The notes beneath the pieces are model-generated. The model saw only the letters and a list, made by a program, of their open reading frames with translations, searched no databases and was not told the origin of the DNA. Positions 15,593 to 23,418 of a stretch of DNA of 39,265 nucleotides are shown one piece after another. The DNA lies in IMG/VR virus record IMGVR_UViG_3300005602_000005, positions 1-39,265 of that record. One strand, written 5' to 3'. Position 1 is the first letter of the stretch. Each line of letters opens with the position of its first letter. Origin of the DNA: a virus. Position numbers and translations under genes: made by a program.

Positions 15593-16925
15593 TTATAGTG
15601 CTACTGCAAGAGTGCAGCGTAGGTTTACAATCCAAGAAGTATTCGTGATATTGAATACTTGTGCCATTTTCCAACCTGCTGTTTGATAAAGTCTCAAACG
15701 AGGGGAAGCAATCTCTGGCGGCGCATAGATAAACTGTGCTGAATATCCATCCAAATCCACCATGTCATAACTTTCTTGCCCTGGAAGGAAGATGTTATAG
15801 ACATCTTGTCCCAAAGCAGAAGCTAATGCACTGATCGAACCTACTGAAGAAAGCAAGAAACGAATGTTTCTAACTGTTCCCCATTCAGATTGAAGAAGAT
15901 TCGCAGTATTGGAATATTGCGAAACGTTCTGGAAACCCACCATTTGGTCTAGGTCTGCGCTCAAATTAGTATGAGTCAAACCAAAGAAGCAGGTTCTGAC
16001 TGGTGCTGTACCAAAACGCAGCTCACCTTCAATCAAATCCATGATGAACTGTGCATTAGCAGTACGCAAGAGCCGTACAGCCTTTGAGCAATCCAATGGA
16101 GTGATATTGGTCGGGTTGTCTCCATTTGTTCCAGAAGTACAATTTATGGGGGGAGCACCGCCCTCCATCATGCTACGAGCCAGTTGGTCTTCTGTTTCAC
16201 GAAGAGATTGGCCTAATGTGCTCACAGCACTATTGAGGACAGGATCTTCGTTAATGAGCATACAATTTGTTACTCTACACAATTGTGTAGGGACATATCA
16301 TTTCTGTATGTCTCTGCAATTTTATATATATTTGCAGATCGGACTATCGCTTCACCTTTCGGTGCCTACCCGCTTTAGTCTCTCACGGTGCTTTCGCTTC
16401 CGCCTTGTCACCTTTTTCTTCAATAAACGCAAAATAATTCAATAAAACATCGATCATTTGAGTCAAAATTTCAGGGGGTAGTATCGAAGAAGGATACTTT
16501 TCTCTAATCATTTTATATATTGTTTTTGCATCTTTTACATTCATAAAGGTTTCCAAGTCAATTAGGGCTGGTTTATAGCAGGCTAAGTTAATCAAAACCT
16601 GCTCTTGCAGTATTATGTAAGTACCATCATTTACTTACGCTACAAGACGATTGGCATGGTCAAACCAATCTATTCTAGCATCAATATCCAGAGCAGTTAA
16701 TTGCTGAGCTGGAGGATCTACGATACCGTTTCCGAGCGGTACAGGTGCAGTCAATAGATTTTGATATCTACGACGCCTTAGGATGTCCCCTGCTTGCTGA
16801 TCCATAGTAATAGGATAACCCATTGTAGTATGAATCAAGTCTGGCATAGGACGTGCAAGTAGCTTCATCGAAAGCTGTTGTTGAACAGCAGGAGGAAGAA
16901 TACTTGTAGTTGTTGGGCCTGACAT
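15593..16925 (-). CDS. Major capsid protein, N4-gp56 family, split by a group I intron
   Basis: Exon 1 is 16925-16642 and exon 2 is 16274-15593. Joined they give 966 nt, or 321 residues. Exon 1 carries the family's start (LLARPMPDLIH ... ILRRRRYQNL ... ALDIDARIDWF). Exon 2 carries its continuation: LINEDPVLNSAVSTLG, NIEG-like DLIEGELRFGTAPVR, SEWGTVRNIRFLLSS, YSAQFIYAPPEI, and the closing GWKMAQVFNITNTSWIVNLRCT. Unspliced, exon 1 stops at TAA (16635) just inside the intron. Splicing restores ...NRLV/VTNCMLINED across the junction. It builds the icosahedral shell and follows the scaffold gene, as usual. Family recognition is confident; exact splice points come from the intron fold. Confidence 0.88.
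16275..16641 (-). ncRNA. Group I self-splicing intron in the major capsid gene
   Basis: The intron is 367 nt. P1 pairs exon UCUUGU (16647-16642, ending in the required U) with guide GCAAGA (16608-16603), giving the U.G pair at the 5' site. P10 pairs UACU (16612-16609) with exon-2 AGUA (16274-16271). P2 is GCAGG/CCUGC (16602-16578). P3 is GCCC/GGGU. P4 is CUUG/CAAG, P5 is ACCUUU/AAAGGU and P6 is CGG/CCG. P7 is GACUA (16380-16376) with UAGUC (16346-16342). P8 is CACC-GAAA-GGUG. Further hairpins at 16338-16313, 16312-16292 and 16290-16275 form the P9 region. The last base is G (16275), as required. Splicing restores the capsid frame. The subgroup was not assigned. Confidence 0.9.
16383..16544 (-). 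CDS. Small reading frame inside intron loop L5
   Basis: This 53-codon frame starts with the ATG immediately after the 5' strand of P5. It runs through the loop (16544-16416) and into the P5-P4-P6 core, stopping just before P7. The predicted peptide (MNVKDAKTIYKMIREKYPSS...) is helical and charged, with no LAGLIDADG, GIY-YIG or HNH motif. An in-frame TTG would extend it to 16595. It may be a remnant of an intron-encoded protein, a small real gene, or chance. Confidence 0.35.
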   Translation of the reverse strand: MNVKDAKTIYKMIREKYPSSILPPEILTQMIDVLLNYFAFIEEKGDKAEAKAP

Positions 16926-16946
16926 GTCTAATCTCCATGATTAGAC
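16926..16946 (-). promoter_or_regulatory. Hairpin presenting the capsid ribosome binding site
   Basis: Directly before the capsid ATG (16925), GTCTAATC and GATTAGAC form a perfect 8-bp stem around the 5-nt loop ATGGA. The Shine-Dalgarno GGAG (16936-16933) lies in the loop and its closing pair, 7 bases from the ATG. Such a hairpin can gate or enhance initiation. Confidence 0.55.
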
Positions 16947-16952
16947 GAAAGA

Positions 16953-17657
16953 CTATCGGCGAGAAGCTGCTAGAGTTTCTTTCCAAAGAGCTGCCTTTTG
17001 CTCTTTAGACATGCGAGAATTAGAAACTTGAGCCGCAACAGATACAGCTTCGGAGCGAATTCCCATGCTGCCAGTTTTTGGCCTCATTTCCTTTTCATCC
17101 ACTAATTTTTGTTCCTGAGAGACTTTTTTAGGCGCTTTTATTGCTAAATCAGATTGATAAGCAGCGCTCTTTTTAATCAGGTTATAGACCTTTCTCAAAG
17201 GATTTTTAGCAGTTTCAACAGCCTCACGATTGTCTTCGTCGTTTTTAATATATTTTTCAATATTTTCGGCCGTGACGACGTCTTTAAAGTCAGGATGTTC
17301 AACTGCAAATTCTAAGGCTTGAATTTTGATTTCTTTTTCAGTCAACTTTTGCTCATAGCTAGATAGTTTTTTGTCTATCTTTCCAAAAGCTTTAACGAGT
17401 TTTTTTCCATCTGGAAATTCTTCGTTTTCAAGCTGCCTAAAATCATAATCATCTTCTTGAAACGGCTGTGCAACCTGTTGAGACTTCAACTGGTTTTGCA
17501 TCAATTCAAGCTCTTTCTTTGCCTGCCATGCCTGACGCTCAGCGTCCTCTTTGGCTCGACGAAGCTCTGCAAAACTTTCTTGCGGAGACTTCTTTTCATG
17601 GGTTTCTACAGCCTGATCGACCACCTCAGGTGCTTGGGTCTTTTCTGTTTCTTCCAT
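16953..17657 (-). CDS. Capsid scaffolding protein
   Basis: This 234-residue protein is highly charged and almost wholly helical. It has long coiled coils (~25-60 and ~90-120) and a Lys-rich C-terminal region (~165-234) ending KEQKAALWKETLAASRR. This composition and its place 27 bp before the capsid gene fit a scaffolding protein that directs shell assembly and then leaves. No protease domain is visible. A divergent spacer with a 7-bp inverted repeat precedes it. Confidence 0.7.
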   Translation of the reverse strand: MEETEKTQAPEVVDQAVETHEKKSPQESFAELRRAKEDAERQAWQAKKELELMQNQLKSQQVAQPFQEDDYDFRQLENEEFPDGKKLVKAFGKIDKKLSSYEQKLTEKEIKIQALEFAVEHPDFKDVVTAENIEKYIKNDEDNREAVETAKNPLRKVYNLIKKSAAYQSDLAIKAPKKVSQEQKLVDEKEMRPKTGSMGIRSEAVSVAAQVSNSRMSKEQKAALWKETLAASRR

Positions 17658-17707
17658 TTCTTTCCTTTGAGATTGGCGAGATCTCGATTGCGCCTAAATA
17701 ACTGGAC

Positions 17708-17725
17708 AGCAAATCGTCATTTGCT
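17708..17725. promoter_or_regulatory. Inverted repeat in the divergent scaffold / plus-strand gene spacer
   Basis: AGCAAAT-CGTC-ATTTGCT is a perfect 7-bp inverted repeat. It lies in the 124-bp AT-rich gap between the scaffold start (minus) and the gene at 17782 (plus). An operator or short hairpin is possible. Confidence 0.35.
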
Positions 17726-17781
17726 TTAGTATTTATATATTTAAATATTTAATTTGATGCAAGAGGATTGGGTAAATTCAA

Positions 17782-17976
17782 ATGATAAATGATGACTATG
17801 ATATTGATTTTTTGATAGAAACCTTCACTATTCACGCAGAAAAATCTAGAAATGAATTTTTAAAAGATCAAAAGAAATTTCCTGATGCTGATCATTTTGA
17901 AGATAAAAACTATTTCAACATAGCAAAGGCCTTATTAATAATTTGCCAGGAAATAAAGGAGTTAAAATCTAAATAA
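17782..17976 (+). CDS. Small acidic protein, plus-strand insert among head genes
   Basis: This is a 64-residue acidic helical protein (MINDDYDIDFLIETFTIHAEK ...). An AGAGGA-type site lies upstream. It is transcribed against the surrounding late genes, and its end overlaps the 17969 gene by 8 bp. No family was recognised. It behaves like a small added 'moron' gene. Confidence 0.5.
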   Translation: MINDDYDIDFLIETFTIHAEKSRNEFLKDQKKFPDADHFEDKNYFNIAKALLIICQEIKELKSK

Positions 17977-18430
17977 TTTTATTTCCGACTAAATAGTCAT
18001 CTAACTTTTCGATCTTATCACCGACATATTTTCGAAGCATTCTGACATAATCGGCATCGAATTCATTAGGATTTGCGAGGATGTACGTAACAACCTCTTT
18101 CTTTGGTATGCACCATTCAAAAGTAACTTTGCCTCCATCTTCGACAGACCAAAGATAATGGTCATGGCCTTGATAAGGACTTGGACGAGTTCTTCGACAT
18201 TGAGGATAGATATGAAGAGAATTTTGAGCATATGGGTCTTTTTGGAGCCATATATGAATATAGTATTTTCCTTTCACCCCTTTGTCATAGTTAGCTTGTA
18301 CCGCTTCTTCTATTATTGTCTGAAAACGCTTTAATAAAGGTTGTAACGTTTCGCCTACCTCTTGTCGATCTGTCAGCGCTCGAGCTTCGAGCATCAATTG
18401 GCCGTAGGTTTTTTCAGATCCTTGTACCAT
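17969..18430 (-). CDS. Conserved-looking head-module protein, function unknown
   Basis: This 153-residue protein has a helical N-terminus (LMLEARALTDRQEVGETLQPL), a beta-rich middle with KYYIHIWLQKDPYAQNSLHI and HYPQ-like 'IYPQCRRTRPSPYQGHDHYL', and a helical end (DYVRMLRKYVGDKIEKLDDYL). The start overlaps the previous stop (TAATG). The dense Trp/His/Tyr pattern suggests a conserved fold. Its place between portal and scaffold suggests a head-assembly role, but I do not recognise the domain. Confidence 0.55.
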   Translation of the reverse strand: MVQGSEKTYGQLMLEARALTDRQEVGETLQPLLKRFQTIIEEAVQANYDKGVKGKYYIHIWLQKDPYAQNSLHIYPQCRRTRPSPYQGHDHYLWSVEDGGKVTFEWCIPKKEVVTYILANPNEFDADYVRMLRKYVGDKIEKLDDYLVGNKII

Positions 18431-18567
18431 TATCTCACCATTTTAGCGCCGCCGAGATACAAAGATCGATTATTATGAGATGATCCTTGCGCGGGATTTT
18501 TGGTATAACCAACCATTGGCTTACGAAGTTTAGGAAGACCTTTAATCTTCGGTGGAATCATTGTCAT
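18430..18567 (-). CDS. Small basic protein, function unknown
   Basis: This 45-residue protein is basic and Pro/Gly-rich, with MIPPKIKGLPKLRKPMVGY near the start and LYLGGAKMVR at the end. Its ATG lies inside the end of the preceding gene (26-bp overlap), and its stop overlaps the next ATG. Tight packing in the late operon supports it as a real gene. Confidence 0.5.
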   Translation of the reverse strand: MTMIPPKIKGLPKLRKPMVGYTKNPAQGSSHNNRSLYLGGAKMVR

Positions 18568-18703
18568 ATTTTACCTCTATTTCAGCTGCCTTCATTGCGA
18601 TATCAAAAATATCTTCTAAATCTAATCCTAAATCTGAAAGTTCTTGAAATTGCTCTTCTGCAGTTATTTCATGATTTAGACATATTTCTAAAGCTGTTTT
18701 CAT
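18542..18703 (-). CDS. Small acidic helical protein, function unknown
   Basis: This 53-residue protein is strongly acidic (EEQFQELSDLGLDLEDIFDIAM), with a GGAGATAAAC-type site before its ATG. It overlaps the next start by 26 bp. It contrasts with the Lys-rich proteins encoded around it and could bind one of them; that is only a suggestion from charge. Confidence 0.5.
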   Translation of the reverse strand: MKTALEICLNHEITAEEQFQELSDLGLDLEDIFDIAMKAAEIEVKYDNDSTED

Positions 18704-18763
18704 GTTTATCTCCGATTATGTCATTCATTATAAATAGCTTAGATATTTTTCGCAATAGATTTT

Positions 18764-19015
18764 TCATCCGCTATGAGTTTTCATATGTAAATAGGCTTTT
18801 TTTCTAGATTCTTCTACTTCTTTTTTCGTTGTTCCGCCAGGCTGTCCGAGTCGATTCATTTTATCTATATATTCATAATATGCTTGTTGTTGAGGTGTTC
18901 TCTTAGATTTAGCTTTTTCTAAAGACTTAAGATGTTTTTCATAATCCTTTTTTTCTTTTTCCGATGCTTTTTTTATTTTTCTTTGTTGCACTTCAGGGTT
19001 TAATTTTTTAACCAT
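18764..19015 (-). CDS. Lys-rich helical protein, function unknown
   Basis: This 83-residue protein is very basic (VKKLNPEVQQRKIKKASEKE ...), largely one charged helix, with 'SRKKAYLHMKTHSG' at the end. Two bases separate it from the preceding stop. Together with the genes at 19018, 19149 and 19473 it forms a block of tiny Lys/His-rich proteins. DNA binding or packing inside the head is possible. Confidence 0.55.
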   Translation of the reverse strand: MVKKLNPEVQQRKIKKASEKEKKDYEKHLKSLEKAKSKRTPQQQAYYEYIDKMNRLGQPGGTTKKEVEESRKKAYLHMKTHSG

Positions 19016-19017
19016 GA

Positions 19018-19152
19018 TTAACCACCATACATTTTCATATGTTTATGCGCTGCAGCAAGATCTTCTTTTGAATGCTTCATTGAGTGATGCTTTTTCTTTT
19101 TTTTATGATGTTTTTTCATTTCTTCCATCATATTTGCTGCTTGTTTCTTCAT
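19018..19152 (-). CDS. Tiny Lys/His/Met-rich protein
   Basis: This 44-residue peptide reads MKKQAANMMEEMKKHHKKKK and then KHHSMKHSKEDLAAAHKHMKMYGG. The ATG overlaps the stop of the previous gene (ATGA), implying coupled translation. The extreme Lys/His content suggests nucleic-acid or metal binding. Confidence 0.5.
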   Translation of the reverse strand: MKKQAANMMEEMKKHHKKKKKHHSMKHSKEDLAAAHKHMKMYGG

Positions 19153-19313
19153 GTTCCATTCTCCTTTTGCTTTTTAGCTTGTGGGCTATATGAACTTGTT
19201 AATGGCAATGGTGGCTTACCTGTGTTTCTATAGCGAGGTTGCTCTGTACTTAATTCAGAGTTTTTAGGCACATAAGGCTTTTTAGCCTCTGGAATAATCT
19301 TGATTCTTGACAT
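19149..19313 (-). CDS. Small basic Pro-rich protein
   Basis: This 54-residue protein begins MSRIKIIPEAKKPYVPKNSE and ends PQAKKQKENGT. AAAGGA precedes the ATG. It is likely disordered, with no recognisable domain. It lies directly downstream of the structured gap at 19323-19470 and overlaps the next gene by 4 bp. Confidence 0.5.
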   Translation of the reverse strand: MSRIKIIPEAKKPYVPKNSELSTEQPRYRNTGKPPLPLTSSYSPQAKKQKENGT

Positions 19314-19322
19314 ATTTTATCC

Positions 19323-19470
19323 TTTGTTACGTCCTAGGTTAATTTAATCAAGGAATAACCTAGGCGAAACCTTGCCTTGTTTAGGAGATCAAACCTAAAT
19401 TTATAGCTGCATCTGGCTGCCGATAAGCGAGCTGCATTTATAGGTCAGCTTCTGGCCTTTTTTAAGGGCA
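19323..19470. other. Hairpin-rich non-coding gap between small late genes
   Basis: No gene is seen in this ~150-bp stretch. CCTAGGTTA ... TAACCTAGG forms a perfect 9-bp inverted repeat (from 19333). TTTAGG/CCTAAA forms a second (19380-19397). GGTCAG-CTT-CTGGCC (19443-19457) with one wobble pair is followed by TTTTTT on the plus strand, a terminator shape with no plus-strand gene before it. ATGCAGCT (minus) occurs twice. It may be a structured RNA or a processing site. Confidence 0.45.
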
Positions 19471-19472
19471 AA

Positions 19473-19685
19473 TTACTTATTAGCCATCTTTTCGCGAGTA
19501 TATGGCTTATGCGCAAGAGATTTGTCATCGTGATGATCAATCTTTTTTCTTACTTGCTCATAGCTATTGCTAGCACCAGCTGGTGGTTTTGGATCTACAT
19601 TCTCTTTAATAGGAAGATAATGTGCTCCAGTATTGCCTTTTTTTTCAGGCCCACCCATAGAGGTGTTTTTATGACTGTGTCCCAT
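19473..19685 (-). CDS. Small His/Lys-rich protein after the portal gene
   Basis: This 70-residue hydrophilic protein has MGHSHKNTSMGGPEKKGNTG at the start and IDHHDDKSLAHKPYTREKMANK-type His/Lys-rich sequence at the end. The start lies 17 bp inside the portal gene's end. It is probably disordered, and its function is unknown. Confidence 0.5.
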   Translation of the reverse strand: MGHSHKNTSMGGPEKKGNTGAHYLPIKENVDPKPPAGASNSYEQVRKKIDHHDDKSLAHKPYTREKMANK

Positions 19686-21702
19686 TTGACACTCCTTGTT
19701 TGTTTAATTCTTTATCTTTATTGTTAGAAATATTTTTAATCAACGTAAATATTTTAACAAAGTCATCGACACCCATCGATTCGACCTCTTTTGCAGCTTT
19801 TACAGCGTTATAAGTAGCAGCAGCTTTCTCATGTTCTGCTTTCTCGAAAGCTGTCTTAATTTGGAATTGTTCTAACTCCCCTTTTCTAACTCTTTCTTCA
19901 GCAAGTGCTCGATCACTCATTGCTTTTGATTGAAGAGATTCATTTACTATGCGCTGATTTTCCATTTGCAATTGAGCCATTTGCTCTTGTTGTTGCTGTT
20001 GTGCTTGTTGCTGCTGTTGTATTGATTCAATAAGCTTATCTTTATCTTGCAAAGTAACATCTGCAAGAAGCTGTTCGACAGGTATTGGTAGACCATCTTT
20101 CCACAAGGTATATTTTTGCGCGAATGCAAGCTGTTTTGTTGTATCTGTCAATTGCGCATTGGCTATTACAGCATCATATTTTTGGAATGATTTATCTCTA
20201 AATTCGTTTGTAGGATCTTCTTGAATCATCCTTCTGATCTTTCCTTCGGTATAATTCTTCTGAATAAGAGCCCAATGCAAGCGCCCTGCGTTGCGTTGAG
20301 AAAGGTTAAGGTTGTCGAATAACTCTTGTAAAGTCGTGAGCGCGGCACCTTGGCGTAACTGTTCTGTAATTCCGACATCTGAATCTTCGGCTTGTCCCAA
20401 GAGCTCTGGCGTAACCCCTGCATTAGATTGAATATCCTCTTTTAAGAATTGAGTCGCTTGATAGTTTGCAGGATTAATATTAGCTCCAGGCTTATCAACC
20501 AAAGCTTGCAATCTACCTTTCTTAAAAAATCTTACTTTTCCAGGCCCTACTTTGAAGGCATCATCATCGCTGATTAGAGCATCTTCTTCGACATCAACTC
20601 CAGAAAATTGAGCAGCTAATAGATCGAGCTCTAATTGCTTGCGGTAGTTGTAAAGGTATTGGCTATCTCTAATATTTCTTATGATCCCCTGATATCGGAA
20701 TGCATAATTATTGTTAGCAAGATCGTGATAGCCAACAAAAGGGGTAAACGGATAACAATCGATTCCGAGCGGGTTAGGGCCATTGTAGAAGCAAGTATTA
20801 TTAACAATAATTGCAAGATGTACCGTTGGTATTTTCTCACGCACCACCACTATGTCAGGATATCTATTCTTTAAATTTGCTAAATCTTCTTTATCGAACT
20901 CGACTTCTACACTTTCATATGTGTTCGGGTCGACAATGAATGTTCCCATTCTTTCACACATATACCAATATTCATCATAAGCTAAAAATCCTTTACGCCT
21001 GATATTATATTGTTGGGGCATAAATGTGAATTTTGTATCAAAATACGCTTGGTCATTGAGAAGATCAATATCTTTTTCCCTGCCAGGAATAAGCTGTTTG
21101 ACCTGTTCTTTATGAAGATATTTTCTTGTTCGAATAAATTGGCAATCGGAAAGATCCATTTGGCGCCAAAAAGCATCCATCATAAGCATATCAGCGCTTA
21201 AGCATTCAGTTCTTAAATCTCCGCATATTGGATCTTTTCGATAATCTATCCAAGAATGCATTAAAGATAATCCTGTTATTCCTGCTGCCTCTTTAAAGCA
21301 TGAGCTAACAGTATTATAGGTATCATCAATATAATAGGCAGATTGAATAGCTTTTGTGGCCTGTGAAGCTGTTTTATCACTGGCTCCATGAACAGGCATT
21401 ATTTGCGTAGCTTTTCTATATTGCCTTTGACGACCGCATACCATGTTGACAACAGGCATCGAATTATTGAAAATAAACTTCTGATGTTCATAACTCAACC
21501 CTGAATAAAGATTAAGATATCTTTGATCTCCAAGATATACTTTACGATCTATAAGTTGTTCATAGAAGAAAAGCTGCCAAGCTGATAGATTCATTAGATA
21601 TCTTTCATCAGCTTCATGAACAATTTGATTGTCACCATCTTTGTAAAAAGATTGGTAGATATTCGGAACTACTTGAGACCTTTCGAGCATTCCTGAATTC
21701 AT
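19669..21702 (-). CDS. Portal protein (P22-like)
   Basis: This is a 677-residue protein. The N-terminal half has YEHQKFIFNNSMPVVNMVCG, then RQRQYRKATQIMPVHG, and a QGIIRNIRDSQYLYNYRKQ motif near 345-365. 'SNAGVTPELLGQAEDSDVGI' follows near 430. These are hallmarks of P22-type portals with long C-terminal helices. Residues ~555-650 form a Gln-rich coiled coil (QQQQQAQQQQQEQMAQLQ), consistent with a barrel. It is the DNA channel and docking site for terminase and tail. The start overlaps the terminase stop (TAATG). Confidence 0.85.
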   Translation of the reverse strand: MNSGMLERSQVVPNIYQSFYKDGDNQIVHEADERYLMNLSAWQLFFYEQLIDRKVYLGDQRYLNLYSGLSYEHQKFIFNNSMPVVNMVCGRQRQYRKATQIMPVHGASDKTASQATKAIQSAYYIDDTYNTVSSCFKEAAGITGLSLMHSWIDYRKDPICGDLRTECLSADMLMMDAFWRQMDLSDCQFIRTRKYLHKEQVKQLIPGREKDIDLLNDQAYFDTKFTFMPQQYNIRRKGFLAYDEYWYMCERMGTFIVDPNTYESVEVEFDKEDLANLKNRYPDIVVVREKIPTVHLAIIVNNTCFYNGPNPLGIDCYPFTPFVGYHDLANNNYAFRYQGIIRNIRDSQYLYNYRKQLELDLLAAQFSGVDVEEDALISDDDAFKVGPGKVRFFKKGRLQALVDKPGANINPANYQATQFLKEDIQSNAGVTPELLGQAEDSDVGITEQLRQGAALTTLQELFDNLNLSQRNAGRLHWALIQKNYTEGKIRRMIQEDPTNEFRDKSFQKYDAVIANAQLTDTTKQLAFAQKYTLWKDGLPIPVEQLLADVTLQDKDKLIESIQQQQQAQQQQQEQMAQLQMENQRIVNESLQSKAMSDRALAEERVRKGELEQFQIKTAFEKAEHEKAAATYNAVKAAKEVESMGVDDFVKIFTLIKNISNNKDKELNKQGVSNGTQS

Positions 21703-23096
21703 TATCTACCTATAAATGGAGTTTGGGGGCCGAGTCGAGGGCCAGCTTTTGGGCCATATCCTGCTCTATTTTTTATCTGCTGTAGTTTTTCTGGACTCAT
21801 AGAGTTAATAGATGTTCCAAATGATTTAATTCCCATGCATGCATATCTCATCGAATCTGCGCCATGTGACCATTGATCATGGCATGGTGTGTCATAATAA
21901 ACTTTTAATATATCATTATACTTTTTTCTATAAAAATCTAAACATTTAATACCTTGACGACATTCATTTTGATCGAAAACAAAAGATGGAAAGAGGGATC
22001 TAACGGCATTAATTCCTTCATCAATAGGTAATTTTTCTAATACATCGACATCGTAACCAAGTTTTCTAGCAGCTTCTACACGAGTTATACCAGCGATGAA
22101 TTCTTCATTTTTCATGTCATGAGGAACAAAATGACGACCCCAGCTAATATCATTCTTTCTTTTCCAGTTATCTAAATAGCGGCAATAATGTTCGATATTC
22201 TCGCCATGATTTTCATAGTAATGAAGGAAATTATATTTACCATTTTCTAAGGCTTGGAATATCCAAATAGCTGTGCTATCTCCAATTCCAATGTCCCATG
22301 CTGTATAACATGGTAAACAAGAGTTAACATTAAGATCTGTTATCCTGCCTTCGTCTCTGCATTTCTGTATTTGTTTGCCATAATAAGAGCCCTCTGCTCC
22401 TCGAGTAAAAGAGCAATAGTATTCTTGTTGGATAAAATCTTCTGGAACACCTTCTCGTCGGAGGTTTTCAATATGTTCTTTAGAAACTGTGTGTGTATCT
22501 TCGATTGTAAGGAAGCTTGTGAAATAATCTTCTGGTTTTGTCTTAGCATAGTTATAAAGTTGATAGAAATGGTTTTGACCGTTTGGAGTGCTTAGGAATA
22601 CAGCAATTCCATTATTTTGCGTTATACGAGGTTCAATTGTTTGCCATGACATGGGATCCATGAATGCGTATTCAGATAGGATAATGCCAGTAGGATTCAT
22701 ACCACGAGCACGTTGAGCGTTTTTACCATCCACACCCATAACACAATAGATAGAGCCAGTCTTAAGCTTAATCATCATTTCGGAGCTATTCTTTGATTCG
22801 ATCAAGACATCGGGAAAGTGATCAAGATAGGCCATTGACTCGCCTTCATCAGTTTGATGAACGCTATTCCAGATAGCTCTTTTTCCTTGGGAATAGTTAG
22901 GAAAACAATGAAGGTAAACACCTGGTTTTTCAGTCATAAGTTCAATGAGAGAATTAAGAAACATAAGATCTTTGCCACATCCACGATGCCAACAGCATAC
23001 TAAACGCTTGACACCATTGCGTATTGCACGCCATGCAGCATCTTGATAGGGACGGCATCTGAATTTATGGGGTACCGTCACTTGTAGCGTGTTCAT
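21702..23096 (-). CDS. terL: Terminase large subunit
   Basis: This 464-residue packaging motor has an atypical Walker A in CWHRGCGKD (35-43) and a Walker B region in GIILSEYA (~137-144). Coupling motif STPNG is near 170. The C-terminal nuclease begins at AWDIGIGDSTAIWIF (first acidic residue) and ends near HGADSMRYA. Length and motif order fit a complete enzyme. It lies between small terminase (32-bp overlap) and portal. The SEYA form of Walker B is shared with P22-like terminases. Confidence 0.92.
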   Translation of the reverse strand: MNTLQVTVPHKFRCRPYQDAAWRAIRNGVKRLVCCWHRGCGKDLMFLNSLIELMTEKPGVYLHCFPNYSQGKRAIWNSVHQTDEGESMAYLDHFPDVLIESKNSSEMMIKLKTGSIYCVMGVDGKNAQRARGMNPTGIILSEYAFMDPMSWQTIEPRITQNNGIAVFLSTPNGQNHFYQLYNYAKTKPEDYFTSFLTIEDTHTVSKEHIENLRREGVPEDFIQQEYYCSFTRGAEGSYYGKQIQKCRDEGRITDLNVNSCLPCYTAWDIGIGDSTAIWIFQALENGKYNFLHYYENHGENIEHYCRYLDNWKRKNDISWGRHFVPHDMKNEEFIAGITRVEAARKLGYDVDVLEKLPIDEGINAVRSLFPSFVFDQNECRQGIKCLDFYRKKYNDILKVYYDTPCHDQWSHGADSMRYACMGIKSFGTSINSMSPEKLQQIKNRAGYGPKAGPRLGPQTPFIGR

Positions 23097-23418
23097 GTTT
23101 TATGGTAATGCTAGATATAGAATCTATTTTCTCTTTTTGATCAAGTCTTGTTTTGCCAAGCCAAATTAAAAGTGTATTATCTCCCTTATCAGTAATGCCT
23201 AAAGCTTTAGCATATTGATGAGCTCTTAATATAGATTCACCTTTAGATCTCTTTTCTGATAAATACTCAGTAAAACTCATGTTATATTGTTCTTCTACTC
23301 TTCTATAAAATGTAGTTGGATGCATACTAAAATATGCTGCTATTTCTGTTCCCATACAACCGGCAACCATAAGATCGTCAACTTTTTTCCAATCTATGGG
23401 AATTTCAGGTCGTGACAT
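23065..23418 (-). CDS. Terminase small subunit
   Basis: This is a 117-residue protein. A helix-turn-helix lies at DDLMVAGCMGTEIAAYFSMH with PTTFYRRVEE following. The central helix is LRAHQYAKALGITDKGDNTL, and LLIWLGKTRL is a 'W.G' pattern common in small terminases. It recognises the packaging site and recruits the large subunit. I chose the ATG at 23418 over the one at 23427. It overlaps both the methyltransferase gene and the large subunit gene. Confidence 0.8.
   Translation of the reverse strand: MSRPEIPIDWKKVDDLMVAGCMGTEIAAYFSMHPTTFYRRVEEQYNMSFTEYLSEKRSKGESILRAHQYAKALGITDKGDNTLLIWLGKTRLDQKEKIDSISSITIKHEHATSDGTP

Noticed and set aside
15593-16282. A shortened capsid protein starting at TTG 16282
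   Set aside because: The start would lie inside the intron's last hairpin and would lack the conserved N-terminal region found in exon 1.
16635-16925. A separate 96-residue protein encoded before the capsid gene
   Set aside because: Its sequence is the N-terminal part of the N4-gp56-type capsid, and its stop lies just inside the group I intron. It is exon 1, not a gene of its own.
19981-20025. Microsatellite-like TTG/TGC repeat
   Set aside because: It encodes the poly-Gln stretch of the portal coiled coil and needs no separate explanation.
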